Source: JAPOXR01 sp965221935 (GTDB taxonomy: Bacteria > Pseudomonadota > Alphaproteobacteria > Rhodobacterales > Rhodobacteraceae). Taken from it: 64,000 bases of DNA. A program made the position numbers and the translations under genes. This document shows positions 9,614 to 17,126 of this stretch, one piece after another. Numbering within the stretch: position 1 is the first letter of the stretch; the number at the start of each line of letters is the position of its first letter. The stretch spans positions 124,001 through 188,000 of the forward strand of contig CBDCSZ010000001.1 of assembly GCA_965221935.1 (NCBI GenBank). The letters are read 5' to 3'. The notes under the pieces were generated by a model. It worked only from the letters and a program-made list of their open reading frames with translations, ran no database searches and was not told where the DNA came from.

Positions 9614-9643
9614 GGCGTAATGCCGATATCGGCATTACGCCCG
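9612..9643. repeat. perfect 32-bp palindrome, left arm only
   Basis: CGGGCGTAATGCCGAT is followed at once by its exact reverse complement. It lies at the junction of the left IS110 fragment and the RIT end, and is absent at the matching position of the right arm. It contains AATGCCG, similar to the ATTATGCCG of the RIT terminal repeat. Confidence 0.85.
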
Positions 9644-9738
9644 ACATGCCGACAACCGGATTATGCCGTGTTCGCGGCCCAAGGATTTGATTTTCCTTTC
9701 CTTTCTGCCGTCGTTTTCGGCATAATCACAGCGACTTC
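9638..9738. repeat. RIT left inverted repeat
   Basis: It begins CGCCCGACATGCC and ends CAGCGACTTC, and is reverse-complementary to 13003-13103. Inside it, ATTATGCCG (from 9660) and CGGCATAAT (to 9726) form a nested palindrome around a pyrimidine-rich core (ttttcctttcctttc), suggesting recombinase binding sites. Confidence 0.85.
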
Positions 9739-9887
9739 AGGATCTTCAGTCCCGCTGCGCCCACGCCTGAGCGGGTCGGCGGTGCGGTTTCGACAGGCCG
9801 CAGGATCGTTTCGGCGTCCGGCCCGCAGGCATCCGCACAAATCGTGCAATTCTGTCCGTTCCAACTTTCATCAATGGAGGAACGACA

Positions 9888-11163
9888 ATGGTGCAATCGG
9901 ACTCATCCGGGATCCCGCTGCCGAGAGAGGAGATGCCGGACTGGCTGCTTCCCCTGCGCAATGCATTTCTGGCCTCGCTTCTGTCGCTTGGCCTGAAGAC
10001 CGGCACCGTCAGGAACTGCGCTGCTGCCGTCGACTGGCTTTGCGCCGAGGCGGGGCGCAGAGGGCTGACGACGCCGGACGGCGTTGACGGGTCGGTTCTT
10101 GCGCAGGTCCGGGAGCCGCTGCCGGCGCGGCTCTCGGTTCACGGCCGGCGCAATTGGGCCTCGGTCCTGGGCCGGTTCATCGCCTGGCTCGTCAAGGAGA
10201 ACGCCATCGTGGCCGCGCCGCAACCGCCGGAACCGGCGCAGACAGCCCTGGAGGCATTGATGACGGACTGCGGGGGCTGGCTGCGCACCCGGTGCGGGCT
10301 GGCGCCCGGCACGATCAGGTCGCGTCGAGGCAGGGCCCGCGGTTTCCTGGCCTTCCGGTTTGGCGATTCAGCGCCCGGCGACCTGAACGCCATCACCCGT
10401 GCCGACATCGTCGCGCATTTCGGGACAGCCGGCGAAACGGGTCCTGCCGGCGCAAGAGCCGCGGCCACAGCCCTGCGATCGCTGTTCCGGTTCCTGTTCG
10501 CGACCGGGCGGACCGGGCGGAACCTGGTTCCCTGCGTCCCGAGCGTTCCCGCTCCCCGGTCGCCCGCACCGACGCGGCACCTGTCGCGTGAAGAGACTGA
10601 TCGTGTCCTGGCGGCCGCCAAGGGAGACAGCGCCATCGCCCGCCGCGACCATGCGATGCTGCTCACGATGGCCCGGCTCGGCCTGCGCGGCCAGGACTTG
10701 ACCCGCCATCCGGCTCGACGGCATCGACTGGCAGGCTGGCGAGATCCTGGTCCGCGGCAAGTGCGGGCGGCAGACGGCCATGCCGCTTCCGGCTGACGTC
10801 GGCGAGGCCATCGTGGGCTGGATCCGCCGCGGACGAAGGGGACGCTCGCGGCGCCTGTTCGTGAGCGTGCTGCCGCCCTTCCCACGATTCACGTCCGCCT
10901 TCTCGATCGGGAGCGCGCTGCACAAGGCCCACGCGGCGTCCGGCGTCGCGCCGCCCGGGGGAAAGGTTCGCTGCCATGTCTTCCGGCATTCCCTGGCCAT
11001 GAACCTGCTGCAGGACGGAATGCCGCTGGCCGACATCGGCAACATGCTGCGCCACGAATCGGCGAGGACGACGACGGTCTGCGCCCGGCACGACATCGAG
11101 GCCCTGCGCCCGCTTGCGCGTCCCCGGCCCGTGCCGCAGCCCGTCACGGAGGCCGGATCATGA
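9888..11163 (+). pseudogene. ritA: tyrosine recombinase RitA, frameshifted and Tyr-to-Cys at nucleophile position
   Basis: This is the first gene of the RIT trio, about 425 residues when rejoined; a good ribosome binding site (ggaggaacgac) precedes ATG 9888. The N-terminal half is a SAM-like core-binding domain, followed by RDHAMLLTMARLGLRG, which holds the first catalytic Arg. An extra base at about 10701-10712 shifts the frame; the correct continuation RLDGIDWQAGEILVRGK is one frame over. The C-terminus has H-x-x-R (HVFRHS) and RHESARTTTVC, where the residue nine after the second His, normally the nucleophilic Tyr, is Cys (TGC, 11080-11082). It is therefore both frameshifted and catalytically substituted. 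It ends TGA 11161-11163, overlapping ritB. Confidence 0.85.
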
Positions 11164-12074
11164 CGTCGCTCTCCACCCTGCTCTCGGAGTATCTCGACCA
11201 TCGCCGCCGTTTCGGGGCCGGCACGGCGTCGGCCAGCGAAACCCTCAAGCCGTTCGTCGCCTTTGCCGACGCCGAGGGCGCCGAACGGATCACGACGGAC
11301 CTGTTCCTGCGCTGGAAGGCCGCGTTCGGATCGGCGGGCCCGAACACGTGGGCCATCCGGCTCGGCGCCGTGCGCAGCTTTGCAACCTGGCTGCAAGGCA
11401 TTGACGGACGGCACGAAATTCCGCCCAAAGGGCTGGTTCGGAAGTGCCGCACGCGTCCGCGGCCCTGGATCTGCAGCGAGGCGGAGATCGGGCGGATCGT
11501 GGCTGCGGCGGCTGCGCTGCCCTCGCGGTCCGGACTGCGCGGCGCGACCTGCTCGACCCTGTTCGGCCTGATCGCCGCGACCGGTCTCCGGGTCGGGGAA
11601 GCCCTCGGGCTCGATGACCGGGATGTCGACGCAGTGGATGCCACCCTCTTCGTCCGGCGCGGCAAGAACGGGAGAAGCCGCGTCATTCCTGTCACCCGCT
11701 GCGTGGTCGCGAAGCTGCAGGCATACCAGGGGTTCCGTGACCGGGCCGTCGCCCATGCCGGCAGCGGCAGGCGCGCAAGCGTCAGGAGAGCTCAAGGGAA
11801 CTTCCTCGAGGTCGTTCAGGCGATCGGCCTGCGCCCACTCCCGCCGGGCCGCGGGCCGCGCATCCACGATCTGCGCCACGCGATGGCTTCCAGAACGATC
11901 CTCGACTGGTTCCGGAAGGGGCGTGACGTGGACGCGGAGATGTACAAGCTGAGCGCATACCTGGGACACGCAATGCCGTCCGGCACGTGGTGGCACATCG
12001 AGGCCGTGCCGGAACTGCTGGCCCTGGCGAGCGAGCGCGGGCTGCGGACCCTCGGGGACGGAGGCGCGTCATGA
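11160..12074 (+). CDS. ritB: tyrosine recombinase RitB, nucleophilic Tyr replaced by His
   Basis: The 304-residue second gene of the trio reads through without frameshift. ATGLRVGEALGL carries catalytic Arg I, HDLRHA is the H-x-x-R box, and SAYLGH precedes the active-site loop. In related RitB proteins the loop reads about TYWYL with the Tyr nucleophile nine residues after the last His; here it is GTWWHIEAVPELL with His at that place (CAC, 11994-11996, one transition from TAC). Unless another Tyr substitutes, strand cleavage should fail. The stretch between the beta-sheet and H-x-x-R also looks shorter than usual. It overlaps ritA and ritC by 4 bp, implying coupled translation. Confidence 0.85.
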   Translation: MTSLSTLLSEYLDHRRRFGAGTASASETLKPFVAFADAEGAERITTDLFLRWKAAFGSAGPNTWAIRLGAVRSFATWLQGIDGRHEIPPKGLVRKCRTRPRPWICSEAEIGRIVAAAAALPSRSGLRGATCSTLFGLIAATGLRVGEALGLDDRDVDAVDATLFVRRGKNGRSRVIPVTRCVVAKLQAYQGFRDRAVAHAGSGRRASVRRAQGNFLEVVQAIGLRPLPPGRGPRIHDLRHAMASRTILDWFRKGRDVDAEMYKLSAYLGHAMPSGTWWHIEAVPELLALASERGLRTLGDGGAS

Positions 12075-13015
12075 CCGGAACCTTGCCGACGCCGCTGGCG
12101 CCGCTCGTGCAGCGGTTCTTCACCAAACGGCTCGCCGGCCAGCTCGGGGCCAGCGCCAACACGATCGCAAGCTGCCGGGACAGCTTCCGGCTGCTCGTCA
12201 ACTTCGCCAAGGCGCAGTGCGGAAAGGCGCCGGAGGACATGGACGTGTCGGACATCGGCATCGACCTGGTCACGGACTTTCTCGAACACCTCGAGACCGA
12301 ACGCGACAACAGTGTCCAGAGCCGCAACTTGCGCCTTGCCGCCATCCAGTCCTTCTTCAGCCATGTCGCCGTCAACGAACCCCAGGTCCTGCACCATTGC
12401 CAGAAGATCCTGCAGCTGCCCGGAAAGCGTCACGACAAGGCCAACGTGACCTGGCTCACGGAGGACGAGATCAAGGCGCTCGCCGCCCAGACCGGCCTTC
12501 GGGTGTCGGAGCTGACCGGCCTCAGGATCGGGGACGTCGAGCTCGGAACCGGCGCCCACGTGCGATGCCGCGGCAAGGGTCGCAAGGACCGCGCGACGCC
12601 TCTGCGGAGCGACACCGTGAAAATCCTCGAAGCCTGGATCGACGAACGGGGCGGTCCGGAGAACGCTCCGCTGTTCCCCAGCAACCGGCGCGGACCGCTC
12701 AGCCGCGACGCGGTCGAGCGCCTGGTCGCCCGGCATTGCCGCACCGCTTCGAAGACCTGCCCGTCGCTCGGGGACAAGAAGGTCACCCCGCACAGCCTTC
12801 GCCACAGTGCAGCAATGGCGCTGCTGCACGACGGCGTCGGATGCACGGTGATCGCCCTCTGGCTCGGCCACGAATCGGCCGAGACGACGCAGGTTTACCT
12901 GCACGCCGACCTCCGGATCAAGGAAAAGGCCATGGAGAGGACCCGCCCGGTCGACGTCAAGCCTGGCCGGTTCAAGCCCGACGACACCCTGCTGGCCTTC
13001 CCGAAGTCGCTGTGA
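12071..13015 (+). CDS. ritC: tyrosine recombinase RitC, Tyr present but with internal deletion
   Basis: Third gene, 314 residues. The SAM-like domain comes first (residues about 10-95). The catalytic domain keeps TGLRVSELTGL (Arg I), HSLRHS (H-x-x-R), WLGH and the Tyr nucleophile in TTQVYLH (TAC 12896-12898). Between LTEDEIKAL and AAQTGLRVSEL only a few residues separate motifs that are normally 20-25 residues apart, so the first helix of the catalytic domain (usually containing R-D-x-A-L-L) seems deleted in frame. The stop TGA (13013-13015) lies inside the right inverted repeat. It is the only one of the three with an intact nucleophile. Confidence 0.85.
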   Translation: MTGTLPTPLAPLVQRFFTKRLAGQLGASANTIASCRDSFRLLVNFAKAQCGKAPEDMDVSDIGIDLVTDFLEHLETERDNSVQSRNLRLAAIQSFFSHVAVNEPQVLHHCQKILQLPGKRHDKANVTWLTEDEIKALAAQTGLRVSELTGLRIGDVELGTGAHVRCRGKGRKDRATPLRSDTVKILEAWIDERGGPENAPLFPSNRRGPLSRDAVERLVARHCRTASKTCPSLGDKKVTPHSLRHSAAMALLHDGVGCTVIALWLGHESAETTQVYLHADLRIKEKAMERTRPVDVKPGRFKPDDTLLAFPKSL

Positions 13016-13103
13016 TTATGCCGAAAACGACGGCAGAAAGGAAAGGAAAATCAAATCCTTGGGCCGCGAACACGGCATAATCCGGTTGTCGGCATGTCGG
13101 GCG
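13003..13103. repeat. RIT right inverted repeat
   Basis: This is the exact counterpart of 9638-9738 in reverse complement, including the nested ATTATGCCG/CGGCATAAT palindrome. It overlaps the last codons of ritC. Confidence 0.85.
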
Positions 13104-13107
13104 CCAT

Positions 13108-13332
13108 GTCAGCGGCGGACGGAGGAGGCCGAGGGACGTCCTCTACATGGCGGCGATGGCGGCCTGCGCGTTCAATCCCGAGATGGCGGAGTTCCACGGC
13201 CGGCTGAAGGAAAGGGGAAAGCCCCACAAAGTCGCCGTGACCGCGGTCATGCGGAAGCTGATCGTGACCGCGAACGCCCTGCTGCGCGACCGGCGCGCGT
13301 GGGAGGACCGGACCGAGGCCGCCGCCGGCTGA
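13108..13332 (+). pseudogene. IS110-family transposase, C-terminal fragment (right arm)
   Basis: VSGGRRRPRDVLYMAAMAAC and the rest of the Transposase_20 C-terminus, ending TGA, are present. It lacks the RDSGN segment seen in the left arm and differs at several residues (AAMAACAFNPE versus AAMSATLFNPE), so the arms have diverged or come from different IS110 copies. Confidence 0.8.
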
Positions 13333-13577
13333 CGCCCATGCGGGCCGTGTCCCGCGGGGCCCGCCGGGTCAGGAACGAATCAGGTGCGCCGGCCGCGACA
13401 CCGCGGCCGGACTGCCTCGGCATGCCCGCATAGCGCCCGCCTGTGGATGGGAATGTGGAAAACCCGGAACGGGGCCACCGAAAACCGCCGGAAAAGGCCG
13501 AATCCGGGCTTGACTCAAAACATGGATGCTCCATCACCACCAGGCACGGCGGCAGATCCTCGAGGAACGGCAGGAAC

Positions 13578-14431
13578 GTCGGGTAGGACACTGGCGCGCG
13601 CACCATAGGTCACGTTTCCAGCGTCCCCCCTAAAATTCCGGACTTCCGGTTTTCCCGGGTCCGGCTTCAAGCGTCAGGCACCCCCGCAGGAGTTCGTTAC
13701 GGTGCCTTCCGCGACATCCGCCACGCTCAAGGCTGACCCAGCCATACCCGTGGCATCATCCCGCGTTTACGCCGCCCTTCGGCTCGACAGCACCACCCCT
13801 TTCAACCGGGGTGGTATCCTCGGTCGGCGCCGGGCTCTGAGTCCCGGCATGACCTGCCGTCTTCGCCACCTGAGCCCAGAGGCCCTCGCTCCGGACGGGT
13901 TGTGTTATTCCGTCCATCACCGCTTAATCGGCCTCATCCGCCAGTCAGGAGGACTCCGCGTCCTTTCCCGTACTCCGGTTATGGACACGGTCCTTGACAT
14001 TCGAGGGTCACAACATCCTGTCTGTCCTCCTCACCTTCCGGACTTTCACCACTGAACCCTCCGGGATTGCCGCCACCTGTACGCCGGGCGATCCGATGCG
14101 TGCATCTCAGTTCTTCCGCACCGGCACTGGCCATCGGGCAGAGCGGAAACCCTTGGCATCCTCCAATACCCCCGCAAGTCGGATTCCATGCGGGGAGCGT
14201 TTTTCGACGCTTCATACGGACGTTCGCTTTCGCTACGGCCCTCCCGGTTGTTCGCCTCCCTGTCCGACCGGACCAGAGGGACATCGTCCTCCCAGCCCAC
14301 AGAGGCTTTTACGTCCCCGCTTCCGGACGCCGGGTCACCCCGACACCCGTGGGGATATGACTACGACGCCAAACTGAGAATTGCGCCGGCGGGACTTCCA
14401 CCCGCAAGTTCAGCAGCTAGTCTCGCTGCAC
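13578..14431 (-). ncRNA. group II intron-like unit 4 (array B)
   Basis: 854 bp. It shares with unit 5 the variant gcggaaaccc (array A units have gcggagaccc), next to the EBS1-like loop. Confidence 0.6.
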
Positions 14432-15286
14432 GTCGGGTAGGACACTGGCGCGCGCACCATAGGTCACGTTTCCAGCGTCCCCCTAAAATTCCGGACTTCC
14501 GGTTTTCCCGGGTCCGGCTTCAAGCGTCAGGCACCCCCGCAGGAGTTCGTTACGGTGCCTTCCGCGACATCCGCCACGCTCAAGGCTGACCCAGCCATAC
14601 CCGTGGCATCATCCCGCGTTTACGCCGCCCTTCGGCTCGACAGCGCCACCCCTTTCAACCGGGGTGGTATCCTCGGTCGGCGCCGGGCTCTGAGTCCCGG
14701 CATGACCTGCCGTCTTCGCCACCTGAGCCCAGAGGCCCTCGCTCCGGACGGGTTGTGTTATTCCGTCCATCACCGCTTAATCGGCCTCATCCGCCAGTCA
14801 GGAGGACTCCGCGTCCTTTCCCGTACTCCGGTTATGGACACGGTCCTTGACATTCGAGGGTCACAACATCCTGTCTGTCCTCCTCACCTTCCGGACTTTC
14901 ACCACTGAACCCTCCGGGATTGCCGCCACCTGTACGCCGGGCGATCCGATGCGTGCATCTCAGTTCTTCCGCACCGGCACTGGCCATCGGGCAGAGCGGA
15001 AACCCTTGGCATCCTCCAATACCCCCGCAAGTCGGATTCCATGCGGGGAGCGTTTTTTCGACGCTTCATACGGACGTTCGCTTTCGCTACGGCCCTCCCG
15101 GTTGTTCGCCTCCCTGTCCGACCGGACCAGAGGGACATCGTCCTCCCAGCCCACAGAGGCTTTTACGTCCCCGCTTCCGGACGCCGGGTCACCCCGACAC
15201 CCGGTGGGGATATGACTACGACGCCAAACTGAGAATTGCGCCGGCGGGACTTCCACCCGCAAGTTCAGCAGCTAGTCTCGCTGCAC
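14432..15286 (-). ncRNA. group II intron-like unit 5 (array B)
   Basis: 855 bp. It is distinguished by one C fewer near 14483, an extra G near 15203 and cagcgccacc instead of cagcaccacc. The EBS1-like loop is at 14993-14999. Confidence 0.6.
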
Positions 15287-15293
15287 CCGCTCC
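15287..15293 (-). other. IBS1-like 5' exon motif at array B
   Basis: The minus strand reads GGAGCGG next to the intron 5' end, the same seven bases as at array A although the surrounding genes are unrelated. Here the preceding C allows one more pair with the intron loop (CCGCTCTG). Confidence 0.6.
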
Positions 15294-15492
15294 GCGACAG
15301 CTTCTTCACAAAAACCGGCCGGCCGGAAGCCGTCGATCCGTGCAATTGAAAAACCCTCTTTGAAATTGTCGGCACCGACTATGCTAACCTTCTCCATGGA
15401 CGCTTCCTTTCGCGTTTCCGACGCGCACACCGCGCGTTCTGTTCTGGCGCATCATGACGCCGCAGATCGGGGGCGTCCACTCCATCGCTTAC

Positions 15493-15500
15493 GGTCGTCG
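15493..15500. repeat. 8-bp target duplication, right copy
   Basis: GGTCGTCG abuts the right end (GCTTAC) of the composite element and matches 8898-8905. Confidence 0.85.
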
Positions 15501-15871
15501 TGTTCCTGCTGTTTTCGACCAACACCTTGTTAAAAATCATTGAAATTCCCTCACGATTTGTCGGGATTGCCGTGCTGACTCTTGGATTTGTCGGTGTCTA
15601 TTCGCTGCGCAATTCAGCAGTCGACTGCGCCATTGCGGCGAGCTTTGGCGTATTCGGTTTTATTCTCAAACGCCTGAAACTTCCGATCGTGCCGATCATT
15701 CTCGGCATGGTTCTCGGCGGCATTATGGAAGCCAAGCTTCGCACATCGATGATGCGCGTCAAAAACCCGCTGGATTTCATCGACCGGCCCATTTCCTTTA
15801 TTCTCTTCTGCATCATTCTCATTGTCATCCTCAGCCACCCGCGGGCGATTTGGAAGGATTTCAGAAGGTAG
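15501..15871 (+). pseudogene. tctA: tctA fragment 3 of 3 (C-terminus)
   Basis: It encodes VFLLFSTNTLLKI through HPRAIWKDFRR, the C-terminal membrane spans of TctA, including LKLPIVPIILGMVLGG, and ends TAG 15869-15871. The G at 8905 plus TG at 15501 complete a Val codon, so fragment 2 and fragment 3 join in frame when the element and one target repeat are removed. No start codon or ribosome binding site gives it independent meaning. Confidence 0.9.
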
Positions 15872-15881
15872 GAGAACAGCG

Positions 15882-17126
15882 ATGCCCGACCGGACAATTC
15901 TCATCGTCGGCACCTACGACACGAAACAGGACGAGCTTGCCTATCTGGCTGAGAGGATCCTGTCACAGGGCGGCGGCGTCATGACCATGGATGTGAGCGT
16001 GCTCGGCGAGGCGGACCAACCCTGCGATGTCAGCAAGCACGACATCGCTGAGGCCGGCGGCGGCTCGATTCAAGCCGCGGTGGATGGCGGCGATGAAAAC
16101 TCCGCCATGCAGCTGATGGCCCGGGGCGCGGCGGCGGAAACGGAAAAACTGTATTCCCAAGGCTTGATAGACGGCGTCGTCACACTTGGCGGAACAATGG
16201 GCACGGATTTGGCGCTCGATGTCTGCCAGGCGCTGCCGCTCGGAGTGCCAAAGCTCGTTGTGTCGACGGTTTCGTTCTCGCCGCTGATTCCCCCGGACCG
16301 GCTGTCGCCCGATATCCAGATGATCTTGTGGGCCGGCGGGCTGTACGGGCTGAATTCCATCTGCCGGGCATCGCTCAGCCAAGCGGCCGGAGCTGTCCTC
16401 GGAGCAGCCCGCGCGGCGCAGAAACCGCGTGTCGACCGGCCGGTCGTTGGAATGACTTCGCTCGGGTCATCCTGTCTCAAATATATGACGTTTCTCAAAC
16501 CTGAACTGGAATCGCGCGGATTTGAGGTGGCCGTCTTTCATGCCACGGGAATGGGCGGCATGGCGTTTGAAAGGATCGCCGGACAAGGCGGATTCGCCTG
16601 CGTCATGGACTTCGCCCTGCCGGAGCTGGGCAATCTGCTGGCCGGTTCCGTTGTCAATGCCGGACAGAACCGGATGCTGAGCGCCGGGCGCGCCTCGATT
16701 CCGCAGCTGGTGGCGCCCGGCTGTATCGACTTGATAGATTTCGCGGGGTGGCAGGAGATTCCGGACTGGTACGCCGACCGCCCGTTTCATGCCCACAACC
16801 GGCTGATCAAAAGTTCCGCTCTGAACGATGAAGAGCGCCGCGAGACCGCGCGTGAATTGGCCAGGCGATTGGCCCAGTCATCTGTTCCGGCACATGTGAT
16901 CCTGCCCAATGCCGGCATTGAGGAATGGGACAAGCCAGGTGAGCCGGCGCACGACCCGAAGGGGTTGGCGGCATTCCTGGACGAAATGCGCGCGGAGATT
17001 CAGCCGCCGGTCGCCCTCACCGAGATCGATGCGCACATTAACGACCGGGCGTTTTCCGACACCGCGCTGAGGATCTTCGACGGCTGGGTCGCTGACGGAA
17101 CAATCGGCAAAAAGTGCCCGCGCTGA
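15882..17126 (+). CDS. Tm-1-like ATP-binding domain protein (UPF0261)
   Basis: 414 residues. ILIVGTYDTKQDELAYLAERI and the GLIDGVVTLGGTMGTDLALD region match the UPF0261/Tm-1 N-terminal family, whose tomato member binds a viral replicase. The two-domain fold binds nucleotide, but the bacterial reaction is not established. A ribosome binding site (aggagaac) precedes ATG 15882, only 10 bases after the tctA stop, so it belonged to the TTT operon. The next gene overlaps by 13 bases. In many genomes this family is followed by a TIM-barrel PEP-hydrolase-like gene; here a flavoprotein takes that place. Insertions in tctA would be polar unless an internal promoter exists. Confidence 0.85.
   Translation: MPDRTILIVGTYDTKQDELAYLAERILSQGGGVMTMDVSVLGEADQPCDVSKHDIAEAGGGSIQAAVDGGDENSAMQLMARGAAAETEKLYSQGLIDGVVTLGGTMGTDLALDVCQALPLGVPKLVVSTVSFSPLIPPDRLSPDIQMILWAGGLYGLNSICRASLSQAAGAVLGAARAAQKPRVDRPVVGMTSLGSSCLKYMTFLKPELESRGFEVAVFHATGMGGMAFERIAGQGGFACVMDFALPELGNLLAGSVVNAGQNRMLSAGRASIPQLVAPGCIDLIDFAGWQEIPDWYADRPFHAHNRLIKSSALNDEERRETARELARRLAQSSVPAHVILPNAGIEEWDKPGEPAHDPKGLAAFLDEMRAEIQPPVALTEIDAHINDRAFSDTALRIFDGWVADGTIGKKCPR

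Larger units (their letters stand above)
8906..9637. repeat. left inverted arm of composite element
   Basis: It matches, in reverse complement, the right arm pieces 15492-15287 and 13577-13104. It differs from the right arm by a handful of substitutions, by one base near position 9031 (the right copy has an extra A), and by an extra segment with a perfect palindrome near 9600-9637. Confidence 0.85.
9638..13103 (+). mobile_element. RIT element (recombinase in trio)
   Basis: Three tyrosine-recombinase genes overlap by four bases each (ATGA junctions at 11160 and 12071) and lie between 101-bp inverted repeats, the defining layout of RIT elements; the 3.47-kb length is also typical. Each recombinase carries a lesion in or near its catalytic centre (see gene entries), so self-mobilisation is doubtful. 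The element sits at the symmetry axis of the surrounding foldback arms. Confidence 0.85.
13578..15286 (-). mobile_element. tandem array B: two group II intron-like units in IS110 fragment
   Basis: Two head-to-tail units nearly identical to those of array A are inserted between GCGGAGCGG and GTTCCTGCC of the IS110 N-terminal coding sequence, with no target duplication. The uninterrupted sequence of the left arm gives the empty site, so the boundaries are exact: minus-strand GTGCAG at the 5' end and CCGAC at the 3' end. No ORF for a reverse transcriptase is present, so mobility would need a protein supplied from elsewhere. Confidence 0.7.
13529..15397 (-). pseudogene. IS110-family transposase, N-terminal fragment (right arm), split by array B
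   Basis: The start codon complement is at 15395-15397. Coding matches the left-arm fragment from 15397 to 15287, then resumes from 13577 to 13529 (VVME) after the two intron-like units. An extra A (gacaattt versus gacattt in the left arm) shifts the frame about 10 codons in. The intron units are in sense orientation to this fragment, so accurate splicing would rejoin it, but the product would still be truncated. Confidence 0.8.
8906..15492. mobile_element. 6.6-kb foldback composite element with IS66-like ends, carrying RIT and IS110 fragments
   Basis: The ends are inverted repeats beginning GTAAGCGATGGAGTGG, and the element is flanked by an 8-bp direct repeat; both traits are typical of the IS66 family. 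No IS66 transposase is inside. From left to right: left arm with an IS110 N-terminal fragment (+) and C-terminal fragment (-), a RIT element, then a right arm that is the reverse complement of the left arm. The right arm is interrupted by two intron-like units. The arms match over roughly 700 bp, so the DNA could fold into a giant hairpin. Removing 8906-15500 restores an open tctA frame, so the unit inserted as one piece or grew in place after a smaller insertion. Confidence 0.75.
13104..15492. repeat. right inverted arm of composite element, split by intron-like array B
   Basis: 13104-13577 and 15287-15492 together are the reverse complement of the left arm. The 1709 bp between them are two intron-like units absent from the left arm, so array B arrived after the arms were duplicated (or was lost precisely from the left arm). 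Confidence 0.85.

Noticed and set aside
8906..15492. Reading the composite as a simple IS110 composite transposon
   Set aside because: IS110 elements normally lack terminal inverted repeats and do not make 8-bp duplications; neither arm has a full transposase, and its N- and C-terminal pieces face each other.
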